This document shows positions 1 to 7,731 of a stretch of 15,093 bases of DNA, piece after piece. The notes beneath the pieces are model-generated. The model was not told where the DNA came from and did not search any database. It was given only the letters and a program-made list of their open reading frames with translations. The DNA lies in contig CAXBVF010000026.1 of NCBI GenBank assembly GCA_963979005.1, positions 1-15,093 on the forward strand. The letters are read 5' to 3'. Position 1 is the first letter of the stretch. Each line of letters begins with the position of its first letter. The stretch is from UBA6164 sp963979005 (GTDB taxonomy: Bacteria; Patescibacteriota; Gracilibacteria; BD1-5; UBA6164). The position numbers and the translations under genes are program-made.

Positions 1-806
1 CTGAACAATATAATTCATTTTCATCTCATGTAAATACTACAAATACAAGTAATAACACATGATATACTGGCTCATGAACAAAATTTAAAGCATATTCTCC
101 ATATACAAACAAAGAAGCAAGTACAAACCAAACTCAGATAAATAATGCTCTAAACTTTTCAAAAAGTTTACTAGAGAATAGAGTTACAAATGAAAATAAT
201 GGGGCTTTTGAACAGTCAAATGATCTGCATGATACATGACTAGGTAAAATAATCTGACAAGCTCATAATTCATATATTATAGTAGAAACAAAGCAGTGAA
301 TACAATTTTTAGATCAGCATGCTCTTGCAGAAAGAATTATTTATGAAAAATTAATAAATAGTGATTATTGACATAAAACTCAGTGATTATTAATATGAGA
401 AAGCTTAAATCTAACACCCAAAGAAATTGATATTTTAGATGAAAACAAGCAAACATTTATTGAAATGTGATTTGATTTTGAAATGATGCCTGGAAATATA
501 GTAATTATCAATTGAATACCTGATTTTATTAAAAAAGAAAATATTTCAAATATATTTGCATGAATACTTGAAGATATATGAAATCAAAATTTTAATAAAT
601 CTACTACTCTAGAAGAAGTTAAGAACAAAATATATGCCTATACCTCTTGTAGGTCAGCAATTAAATTTTGACATAAACTGAATCTTTTTGAAATGAATAA
701 ATTGCTAAATGATTCTATTTTAGACTATTCTGCAACTTGTCCACATTGAAGACCTGTAATATTTAAAATTGGCTTAAATGAACTAAAAGATAAGTATGAA
801 AGATAG
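1..806 (+). CDS. mutL: DNA mismatch repair endonuclease MutL, C-terminal part
   Basis: This is the 3' part of mutL; the N-terminal GHKL ATPase domain lies before the window. Codons run from base 3 and end at TAG (804-806), leaving about 267 residues with in-frame TGA read as glycine. The first 75 or so residues are a low-complexity Asn/Thr/Ser-rich linker. The dimerisation/endonuclease domain follows, with a perfect DQHA-x2-E-x4-E metal-binding motif (DQHALAERIIYE, near base 315). Further on are SCRSAIKFG and CPHGRP, both typical of the MutL C-terminus. The protein would nick the new strand during methyl-independent mismatch repair, as in bacteria without MutH. A strong terminator follows about 75 bases downstream. 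Identity is secure; only the start is missing. Confidence 0.93.
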
Positions 807-882
807 ACAAAGCTGTCCATATAATAAATGAAATATGCTTTAATTATAAAAAATGTGAAAATATTGTTCATAATTTGTAAAT

Positions 883-913
883 AAAAAAAGTCAGCTAAAA
901 GCTGACTTTTTTT
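883..913. terminator. Bidirectional rho-independent terminator
   Basis: A 13-base perfect stem (AAAAAAAGTCAGC against GCTGACTTTTTTT) surrounds a TAAAA loop. The GC-rich core is flanked by A-runs and T-runs on both sides, so it can stop transcription in both directions. It ends mutL on the plus strand and the tRNA-Arg transcript on the minus strand. Confidence 0.85.
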
Positions 914-927
914 ATTTAAATTACTTA

Positions 928-1002
928 TGGTATCCCCAGCTGGAATCGAACCAACATCTAACCCTTAGGAGGGGTTTGTTCTATCCGTTGAACTATAAGG
1001 AC
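928..1002 (-). tRNA. tRNA-Arg, anticodon CCT
   Basis: The reverse complement folds as a full 75-base cloverleaf: acceptor GTCCTTA/TGGGGAT, D-arm GTTC/GAAC with GG in the loop, anticodon stem AACCC/GGGTT, loop CTCCTAA, T-stem GTTGG/CCAGC with loop TTCGATT, discriminator A and an encoded CCA end. The anticodon CCU reads AGG, a codon used in neighbouring genes (for example murB). The acceptor stem is weak: it has three G.U wobbles, including the first pair (G1.U72). A terminator lies 15 bases beyond the 3' end. The only obvious promoter overlaps the terminator of the upstream gene. Confidence 0.93.
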
Positions 1003-1003
1003 T

Positions 1004-1040
1004 AAAAAAGTTCCTATATATTATGAATTTATAGGAACTT
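1004..1040 (-). terminator. Rho-independent terminator of the HTH-protein gene
   Basis: An 11-base perfect stem (AAGTTCCTATA at 1008-1018 against TATAGGAACTT at 1030-1040) with an 11-base loop is followed, in the minus direction, by a run of six T. It starts seven bases after the stop codon of the HTH-protein gene and ends two bases before the mature tRNA-Arg. Confidence 0.75.
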
Positions 1041-1045
1041 ATCAA
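1018..1045 (-). promoter_or_regulatory. Possible promoter of tRNA-Arg
   Basis: On the minus strand TTGATA (1045-1040) and TAATAT (1023-1018) are 16 bases apart, which would start transcription roughly ten bases before the tRNA. The elements lie inside the terminator hairpin of the upstream HTH gene, so the same bases may serve both ends. The -10 match is only moderate. Confidence 0.35.
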
Positions 1046-1046
1046 A

Positions 1047-1613
1047 TTATATTTTCATAAACCAAATTGTTCATGCTATTACTAATAGTATTACAACAAA
1101 TAGAATAAGAATAATATTAGAGGTTTTTTCATATTTTAGTTCTCAAGTTAACTTACTTTTTTCCCTTTCTAAATCCTCTACTTCTTTTCATAAATGATCC
1201 TTAGATTCCTCTAATAAGTATTGAGATTTTTTAAAATCAAGCAAAGAAACTGAATTTTGAGCTACTTCCTCAGCTTTTCATACTCTCATAGCCAATGTCT
1301 GGATTAATTGGTCCTTTTTTTGTATTTCTTCTTTTAAATCCTTATATATAATTCAAAGTGTTCCTGCAGAATTTTCATCAGATTTTGAAACAGCTTTTTT
1401 ATGAGCACTTGTATCTACTTTTTTTTCTACTATAACTTCTTGCTTAGTTTCAGAGCCTCACATTAGATTATCGACATCTGAATTTTTTACGTAAACAATT
1501 TTTCATTCTTTTTTTGATCTAAGTCTACCAGACTTTATATATCTGTCTACTGAACGAGTTGAAATATTCAAGATTTCAGCAGCTTCTTGCCTTGTCAATT
1601 TATACATAGACAT
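1047..1613 (-). CDS. Tail-anchored helix-turn-helix/coiled-coil protein
   Basis: The 188-residue product has three parts. Residues 1-50 form a MerR/excisionase-type helix-turn-helix with a winged end (YKLTRQEAAEILNISTRSVD, then YIKSGRLRSKKEGKIVYVKN). Residues 60-160 are a charged, heptad-like coiled coil. The last 23 or so residues are a single hydrophobic helix ending FMKI, placed to anchor the protein in the membrane by its C-terminus. TGA glycines occur inside the helical region and the anchor. The architecture suggests a DNA-binding protein tethered to the membrane, as in chromosome or plasmid anchoring proteins or one-component regulators; the exact role is unknown. ATG at 1613 is the first start; a second ATG lies two codons later. 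Copies of TGTCTATAA upstream are candidate binding sites. No Shine-Dalgarno is visible. Confidence 0.85.
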
Positions 1614-1639
1614 TTAGTTATCAGTTAATGTCTATAATC

Positions 1640-1663
1640 TATAGATTTTTGCTAATTAATCAA
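1640..1663 (-). promoter_or_regulatory. Possible promoter of the HTH-protein gene
   Basis: On the minus strand TTGATT (1663-1658) precedes GATTAT (1639-1634) by 18 bases, each matching four of six consensus positions. It would give a very short leader before the ATG at 1613. The -10 element overlaps the TGTCTATAA copy at 1629-1637, which would allow autoregulation. Confidence 0.25.
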
Positions 1664-1683
1664 ATCTTTTTAGTAATTTATAA

Positions 1684-1712
1684 TTGACAGTATTATAAAT
1701 TTTGTCTATAAT
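1684..1712 (+). promoter_or_regulatory. Consensus sigma-70-type promoter, plus strand
   Basis: TTGACA (1684-1689) and TATAAT (1707-1712) are both perfect consensus hexamers with the ideal 17-base spacer. Transcription would start near 1719. No plus-strand gene follows; the 16-base hairpin at 1731-1766 would end the RNA after about 50 bases. The -10 box overlaps a TGTCTATAA repeat. Confidence 0.4.
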
Positions 1713-1730
1713 GTCTATAAAATATAACAA

Positions 1731-1766
1731 AAAAGAAGAGTAAATATACATATTTACTCTTCTTTT
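1731..1766. terminator. Terminator after glyA, active in both directions
   Basis: A 16-base perfect stem (AAAAGAAGAGTAAATA against TATTTACTCTTCTTTT) closes a four-base loop. In the minus direction it lies about 12 bases after the glyA stop and runs into six T. In the plus direction it is also followed by T-rich sequence, so it would stop the putative short plus-strand RNA. Confidence 0.75.
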
Positions 1767-1778
1767 ATTTATAAATTT

Positions 1779-3101
1779 CTATCTATAAATAGGAAATTTT
1801 AAACAAAGTTCTTCAACTTCAGATCTAATCTTCTTTAATTCTTCATTTTTTGAAATAAATTTTCTAAATTCTTTTAATCTTGTTTTCCTCTCCTCTTTCT
1901 CTCATAAATATACAAAATCTTTTATTTCATCAGATACTCTTTTGATCCAAACAGCAACCTGTTTCATTTCAGCTTCTCCCATTCCTCTCATAGTCATTAT
2001 AGGAGTTCACATTCTTATCCCACTAGGATTAAATGCACTACATGGTTCACTTGGAATTGTGTTTTTATTTAATGTAATCCCCGCAATATCAAGAGATTCT
2101 TGCATAAATCACCCCCTTCATTTTCATACATTTACAAGCAATAAATGATTATCTGTTCAACCTGTTGCTATTTCAAAACCTAAATCCTTTAAATCTGCTC
2201 ATAACATTTGTGCATTTTTTACAATATTTATTCATGTTTCTTTAAACTCTGGCTTCATCGCTTCTCATAATGCAACACAAATAGCAAGAGTTTGATGGTC
2301 ATGTGGTCATCATTGAAGTCAAGGAAAGACTGCTTTATCTATTTTTTTAGCTAAATCTGAATCTTTTATTAATCACTTATCTGTTACCATAATCATACCT
2401 CATCTAGGTCATCTAAGAGTTTTATGAGTAGTAGTCGTAATTATATCTACGTATGGAACAGGGCTTTTATGAACTCAAGCAATTACTAATCAAGAAATAT
2501 GGGCGATATCTGCTGCTAAGTAAGCTCAAACTTTTTCAGCAATTCTTGAAAATTCTTCAAAAGGAAATTCTCTTGGGTAAGCTGTTGCTCATACCCAGAT
2601 TAATTTTGGTTTATGTTCTATAGCTAGCCTCTCAACTTCCTCTAGATCAATATATCCATCGTCTTTTAGTCAATAAAGAACTGGATTAAAATACTTACTA
2701 GTAGCAGAAACTTTCCATCAATGAGTTAAATGTCATCATTCTGTTAAACTCAGTCCCATAGTAGTATCTCAAGCATCACAAACAGCATTATAGACAGCCA
2801 AATTTGCTGGACTTCCTGAATATGGTTGTACATTTGCATGAGCAACTCAAAATACCTCTTTAGCTCTTTCAATAGCTAGAAGTTCTACTTTATCAACTAC
2901 ATCATTTCATCAATAGTATCTTTTCTTTGCATATCATTCACTATATTTATTTGTAAATGGACTTCACAAGGCCTCTATTGTAGACAAAGAAGCTATACAT
3001 TCGCTAGGAATAAGCTCTAGACTTGTTTCTTGCCTGTCCATTTCGTCCATAACAAAATCATAACAAATAGGATCTGTTTTTTTTAGATTATCAAAATTCA
3101 T
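1779..3101 (-). CDS. glyA: Serine hydroxymethyltransferase
   Basis: This cytosolic PLP enzyme interconverts serine and glycine with transfer of a one-carbon unit to tetrahydrofolate. The 440-residue product is of typical length for the family (about 420), with a slightly long charged C-terminus. Recognisable blocks are LELIPSECIAS near the N-terminus, NKYSEGYAKKRYYGG, VQPYSGSPANLAVY, the PLP-lysine motif TTTTHKTLRGPRGG around residue 225, FPGLQGGPHDH, and NPSGIRMGTP near the C-terminus. Many of these glycines are TGA. The start ATG (3101) lies two codons before a conserved-looking FDN segment; no Shine-Dalgarno precedes it. It has its own terminator (1731-1766) and is separated from the upstream pair by another, so it is probably monocistronic. 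A weak candidate promoter (TTGAGT-15-TATAAA) lies near 3166-3192. In a genome that uses UGA as an extra glycine codon, a glycine source is notable. Confidence 0.97.
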
Positions 3102-3225
3102 GTTTTTTTAGGTTAAAAAATAATATTTATAAATAGATAACTATTTAATAAAAATTATTAATTTTTTTATAAATCTATAATTCATAACTCAAAATTAAAT
3201 TATAATGCTTAATTTATATTCATAA

Positions 3226-3262
3226 AACAAAAAAAAGCCATTTATATTAGCTTTTTTTTGTT
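3226..3262 (-). terminator. Terminator after the nucleotidase gene
   Basis: A 13-base stem (AACAAAAAAAAGC against GCTTTTTTTTGTT) encloses an 11-base loop. The arm at 3250-3262 touches the stop codon of the nucleotidase gene. The stem is AT-rich apart from two GC pairs, so strength is uncertain. Confidence 0.55.
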
Positions 3263-4148
3263 AAAAACATTCTTTTAATAAATCATTAATAAAACTCATA
3301 TCTCCATCTCATTTAATAACAACATCATATCTATCTATAAATTCTTCATATAATCAATCTATATCATTATTCAAAAATCATATTTTAATTAGATTATCAT
3401 ACTCAAATCACTCAATCATATGGTGATCTCATAGCGAATCTCAAAGTAAAATAACATTTTTTTTATTCTTTATTTTATTAAATATATTTTTATGAGAACT
3501 TATAAGTGATTCTGCTTTATTAAATACATGTATTATTGGTTTTTTATATCATTCTATTTTTCAGTCATTATTCCAAATCATTTCATTAGCAATAATATCT
3601 ATGTTTTCTAGCTTATCTAAATTATATATAAAGAAAGCTTCTATTAATTCTTTTATTCACGCAGACATTACAACAAAAGGAATATTATTTTTTTCTAATA
3701 AAGCATAAAAATAATCAAATCAATCTCTTAAATAAGTATAATTGCAAGATCATGCATAATTTAAATCTTTGATGGTTAATCCATATTTAATCATCATTTC
3801 AAAGGTTTTTTCCCACCAAATTGTCATATGCATTATTTTATCCTCCATTTTTATTTTCGGATCTATTTCTATTGGATAATATTTATTAAATAAATCCTTT
3901 CATTTAGATTTGAATTCTTCTCATAATAAATTATTATCCTTTATTGCATTTAATATTCAGGCCTTTTTTTCTCAATCAATACAGGTTTTAGTCAAAGTCC
4001 CATCAAAATCAGCTAAAATATGCATTTTAGCTGATCATCATTTTATAAATTTCTTTTTTATTGCCTCAAAATTAGTTTTATCAGCAAAATATACCCCAGG
4101 GCACCCTCTCTTAATTTTTCAAATTAATTCACCTTGTATATTTTTCAT
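3261..4148 (-). CDS. Pyrimidine 5'-nucleotidase, UMPH-1 type (HAD superfamily)
   Basis: The 295-residue protein belongs to the haloacid dehalogenase phosphatases and most resembles the UMPH-1/cytosolic 5'-nucleotidase III family, which dephosphorylates pyrimidine nucleoside monophosphates. HAD motif I is ADFDGTLT near residue 43, with the nucleophile Asp and the acid/base Asp two positions on. A helical cap carrying MTIWWEKTFEMMI follows. Motif II lies in VVMSAGIKELIEAF near residue 161, and the final motif LLGDSLGDHHMIEGF near residue 236. The length matches the family (about 295-300). The start lies only two bases after the stop of the protease gene, so the two genes are co-transcribed. Substrate is inferred from family resemblance; another HAD phosphatase activity is possible. 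Confidence 0.82.
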
Positions 4149-4150
4149 AA

Positions 4151-5431
4151 TTATTTTTCTAAGCTCTCATTATAAATGTCTATACTTAATCTATAAGCTT
4201 CTTTTTCTATAAATACATTAAGCACTTCTTTAGCTGTTTCCAATTGTCTATCATAAGAGTTTTCAAAATCTTCTTTTTCAAATCAAATCTCAATATCAGG
4301 TATTATTCATTCTTTATCTATATTTATATCTTCTGGCGTAAACCACTTAGCAATAGTAAGTTTTAACATACTTCAATCACTTAAATCAAATGGTTTTTGT
4401 ACAGATCATTTTCAATATGATTTTTTTCATACTAATATTGCTTTACTATAGTCCTTAAGAGCTCAAGCAGTAATTTCTGAAGCAGATGCAGAATTTTCAT
4501 TTATTAATACTACAATCTTTCATTCATATATATTTCAATTATTTATACTAGGATATGAGACATTTGAAAACAAATCTCTATATTTGGTAACAACAAGAGT
4601 TTTATCATCTTCAACCAAATTACTCAATATAGATACAGCACTTTGTAAATATCAACCTCAATTATCTCTTAAGTCAATAATTAGTCACTCTTTATCCATA
4701 TATTGTTCCAAAGCTTTTGAAAACTCTCTAGAAGTATCTTCTCAAAACATATTTATAGCTATATATGCTATATCTGTACTCTCTAAAATTTTAGAATCAA
4801 CAGATGGGATCTTAATTTTATCTCTAGTTACCTCTATTGTTAATATATTAGTTTCTCATTGTCTTAAAATATCCAATGCCACTTTTGTTCAAGCAGGTCA
4901 TTTAATTTTATCAACTGCATCAAATAGATCTAATCATTCTAATTTATCATCATTTGCTTTTATAATTATATCACCAGATAAAACTCCAAATTTTTTAGCA
5001 GGAGATCATTTTATAATTCTATCTACCAATACTCAAAGTTCATTCTTTTCAACAACAGCTCATATTCATTCAAAATCTCAAGATAGTACACTATTAAATT
5101 TTTCTGTCTCTGAATTTGTCATAAATTCACTATGCTTGTCTCATAATCAATCAACTAGTCACTTAATAGCAGAATCAAGTAATTCTTCTTTATTAATTCA
5201 ATTAGAATCGTAATTATTAAGTTTTATCAAATTATAAACTTCCCAAAACTTAGTTAAATCTAACTCTTTATCCTCTAAAATTCACAGCATTTCAGCAGTT
5301 TCCACTTTTTTTAACAACTCCTTATTCAAGTTTTGCCCATAGTTAAAGGCAAATATCATTCATAATAAGAAACTTGTTAAAAAGATTATAAAAAAACGTG
5401 CAAAATTATTCTTGTTTTTTACTTTATTCAT
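4151..5431 (-). CDS. S41 family C-terminal processing protease (CtpA-like)
   Basis: The 426-residue product starts with a positively charged segment and one membrane helix (residues 9-28, FFIIFLTSFLLGMIF), so the body is extracytoplasmic. A region matching tail-specific protease cores follows. A PDZ domain covers about residues 100-190 (FEGIGAVVEKN, then GSPAKKFGVLSGDIIIKAND). The protease core has LIIDLRDNGGGYL, the catalytic serine in NSASASEITAGAL near residue 314, and the general-base lysine in GKKSYGKGSVQ about 26 residues later. This is the serine-lysine dyad of the family. Such enzymes trim or degrade envelope proteins from their C-termini, including peptidoglycan hydrolases. The gene leads a two-gene minus-strand operon with the nucleotidase. 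The start ATG at 5431 gives the expected N-terminal anchor. Confidence 0.94.
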
Positions 5432-5471
5432 TTTTTTCTATATTTTTTATAAATAACATTTAACAAAAATT

Positions 5472-5499
5472 AATATATGTTTTTAATAAAAAAACACAA
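5472..5499 (-). promoter_or_regulatory. Possible promoter of the protease operon
   Basis: On the minus strand TTGTGT (5499-5494) and TATATT (5477-5472) are 16 bases apart, giving a leader of about 35 bases before the ATG at 5431. An overlapping TTGACT (5504-5499) is a better -35 but is 21 bases from TATATT. Confidence 0.3.
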
Positions 5500-5731
5500 G
5501 TCAATTCAAATATAAGGAAAGTGTTAAAAAAATGTTAGAAATTTTTTTTACTTTAAACTAGGGAATAAAAGCTATTTTTTAAATAAAGAAAATTAAAATA
5601 AAATTTGACTTAGCTTTAAATAAGCAAAAAACACTTTTAACAATCTGTATTAATAATAATAATATATATAAATTAAATAAAAAATAACATAATAAGACAA
5701 GAATGTTTAAAAAATAAATACATAATAATTT

Positions 5732-5760
5732 TTGATTTTAAAATAATAATATGATAAAAT
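5732..5760 (+). promoter_or_regulatory. Possible promoter of the 5792-10522 cluster
   Basis: TTGATT (5732-5737) and TAAAAT (5755-5760) are separated by 17 bases, and transcription would begin about 25 bases before the first gene. The sequence around it is so AT-rich that chance matches are likely. Confidence 0.35.
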
Positions 5761-5791
5761 AATAATATATAATAAATAAATTCTATAGTAT

Positions 5792-6103
5792 ATGATTTTT
5801 GAATATTTAAAAAAACAAAAAGAAATTAGTAAAAAAAGAGAATTAATCAAAGTAATGATTGTTTCTCTAAACATTCCAGATAAACAAAAAGAGCTTTATC
5901 TAGAGTCTATTACTATTCTAAAAGTAGATGGATTAGAAAAATTATATATTACTCTAACCAATTTCACCAAAGAATTAGAGGAAGAAGAATTAGAAAAAAT
6001 TAATAAACAAAATTTTTCAGAAGTTGCATGAATGAGAAAAAAAGAAGCTAGAGAAAAACAAAAAGAAATAAATTCTTTTTCATTTTTAATTAATAATTTA
6101 TAG
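5792..6103 (+). CDS. Small charged coiled-coil protein, unknown function
   Basis: The 103-residue product is rich in Lys and Glu and predicted almost wholly helical. Residues 1-20 are basic. Around residues 28-55 is a segment with a turn (IPDKQKELYLESITILK), and residues 60-95 form a strongly charged stretch that looks like a coiled coil. It continues through an in-frame TGA (glycine, 6032-6034) and stops at TAG. No signal peptide or membrane helix is seen. It heads a cluster of unrecognised genes, with only three bases before the next gene. I do not recognise the family. Confidence 0.7.
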
Positions 6104-6106
6104 ATT

Positions 6107-6337
6107 ATGACAGAAAATATAGGAAAAAGACAAGAGTTTATAAATACTTCGGAATTAATTAATTCTAAATTATACCCAGAACAAGCAGATTTTTTAGAAA
6201 AAAATCCAGAGTTTACAAAATTAGCAGAGCTAAATAAAAATATGAGCGAAGAAAAAACATTAAATTTTACTTATATTTTAGACCAAACTAATATTAAAAG
6301 TAATACAAAAGAAGCATTAAAAACTTTAATGTCTTAA
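6107..6337 (+). CDS. Small acidic protein, unknown function
   Basis: The 76-residue product contains no TGA codon. It is hydrophilic and mainly helical, with Asn, Lys and Glu prominent, and contains SKLYPEQADFLEKNPEFTKL in the middle. There is no cysteine, signal peptide or membrane segment. It starts three bases after the preceding stop and is followed after 18 bases by the large membrane protein, so it is translated as part of the cluster. No family is recognised. Its position suggests a partner of its neighbours. Confidence 0.65.
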   Translation: MTENIGKRQEFINTSELINSKLYPEQADFLEKNPEFTKLAELNKNMSEEKTLNFTYILDQTNIKSNTKEALKTLMS

Positions 6338-6355
6338 AAAAACTAAGCACTACTT

Positions 6356-7720
6356 ATGCAAAACTATAAACTATCCGTTTCTAAAAATGGAAAGAAATAT
6401 ACGATTGTTTTTAAAGCTGAAACAGAAAAATTAGCTAGAGAGAGAGTTCATAAAGAATGATACTCTATTTTAGGTGTTGAAGAAGTTTCAGAAAAAACAA
6501 ATGTATGAAATGTATTTATTTTTAGTGCAATAAATACTATATGAGAACATAAACATTGAAAAATAGTTTGAGATGATATTTTTAAAATATATGTAAAACT
6601 TAGAAAAAATTTAGAATATGATGTAAAAACATTATTTTCAGAAGCAGATAGTAATTTAGAAGACGAACAAAAAAAGAAAATAATTAAAGATTTAGAAGAA
6701 GAATATAATCTATTCGGCTTATGAAAAGATAATAAGAAAAAAACTAAAGTAAAACAAGAAGATAACGACTCTAAAAACACGGTAAAAATGGATAATTTTT
6801 ATCTAAAAAAAGAATTAGATGAAACATATAAATTAATAGATTTTGTACTAAAAAAAATACAAAATATGTTAGATGGAACTACTCCTATTGAAATAGATGA
6901 TGAGCAAAAGGAAAGATTAAAAAATGTATTTAATTCAATAATAAAATTAAAAAAATCAACAAATATATCTAAATTAAAGGAAGTGTGAGAACTTGCTTTA
7001 ATAAAAGTTTGAGAAATAGAGTTATCTAATCTAGAAAAAAAACAAGAAGAAAGTAGTAAAAAATTATTAAAAGAAACAAATGTTTTATTAAAAAGAATAT
7101 GATCTAAAGAAAGTTTTATTGAAAAAGATAAAGATCTTTCATATATATTTAATAATTTTTTAAAGAAGCTTACTAATTTTTTCCCTTCTTCTGAAAAATC
7201 AACAAAAAAAGAAAATATAGATAAAGACTCACATTCTTATATAAAAAATATACTATTCTTAAAAAAATATAGAGAAAAATTAAAAGAAAATAATCAATAT
7301 ATATTTAAAAACCTATTTTCTTTATTTTTAAATTCAGAAAAAAGACAAGATACTTTTATAAAAAGAAGAGTAATTAAACAAAATATTACTTTATTTAAAA
7401 TTAAAGAAAAAGGTGTTTGATTTTCTTATACTTTTGCAAAAAAATGATTTACAAAAATTGTTGAATTAATACTTTTGATTATTAAAAACATAAGATGATA
7501 TTTATTTACTATTGTTTTTATATATACATTTACTTTCCTATTATTACTAAATATTAATTATTATTATGATATTATAGAGATAAATTATAGTTGAATTTTT
7601 TACTTTATAATTGTCTTACTGTTATATATAACTTTAAACTTTGCTAGAAATCTTTTACTAATAATTTTAAACTTTGTAATTTTATTTTTTATCATTATAT
7701 TTTGAGTAGTTAACTTTTAA
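6356..7720 (+). CDS. Coiled-coil protein with three C-terminal membrane helices
   Basis: The 454-residue product begins with a small beta/alpha domain (residues 1-45) whose pattern, YTIVFKAETEKLARERV followed by GYSILGVEEV, resembles the N-terminal domain of PilC/GspF-type secretion proteins; this is a weak similarity. A conserved-looking stretch GKIVGDDIFKIYVKLRKNLE follows at about residues 70-90. Residues 100-375 are extremely rich in Lys and Glu and mostly helical or coiled coil. Three hydrophobic helices lie at about residues 381-400, 411-430 and 434-453, right at the C-terminus. The soluble part would face the cytoplasm. TGA glycines occur throughout, and the gene reads unbroken to TAA. 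A role in an envelope-spanning machine is possible but unproven. Confidence 0.8.
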
Positions 7721-7731
7721 TTGATTTTAAG

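Larger units (their letters stand above)
1629..1720. promoter_or_regulatory. Three TGTCTATAA repeats, putative operator
   Basis: The nonamer TGTCTATAA occurs at 1629-1637 and twice in exact tandem at 1703-1711 and 1712-1720. A 12-base palindrome (AATCTATAGATT, 1636-1647) overlaps the edge of the first copy. The copies sit between the HTH gene and glyA; one lies about 16 bases before the HTH start codon and another covers the -10 box of a plus-strand promoter. I infer a binding site, perhaps for the adjacent HTH protein itself. There is no direct proof, and short AT-rich repeats can arise by chance. Confidence 0.4.
5432..5791. other. AT-rich divergent intergenic region
   Basis: This 360-base stretch between divergent genes is almost entirely A and T, with long A-runs, T-runs and AATAAT-type simple sequence. 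I see no open reading frame, RNA fold or strong terminator. It must hold the promoters of the minus-strand protease operon and of the plus-strand cluster. Confidence 0.6.

Noticed and set aside
3910..4212. A 100-codon plus-strand reading frame
   Set aside because: It is antisense to the nucleotidase HAD motif I region and overlaps the junction of two minus-strand genes.
4584..5213. A 209-codon plus-strand reading frame
   Set aside because: It is antisense to the S41 protease, which has all catalytic motifs on the minus strand. The frame is open because the protein is rich in Leu, Lys and Asn, and it has no recognisable domain.
5640..5791. AATAAT-type repeats as a possible repeat array or origin
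   Set aside because: They are irregular simple sequence in an AT-rich intergenic region, with no unit-spacer pattern, iterons or DnaA-box cluster that I can support.
6448..6780. A 110-codon minus-strand reading frame
   Set aside because: It is antisense to the large coiled-coil membrane protein at 6356-7720; its serine/phenylalanine-rich sequence mirrors a Lys/Glu-rich gene.
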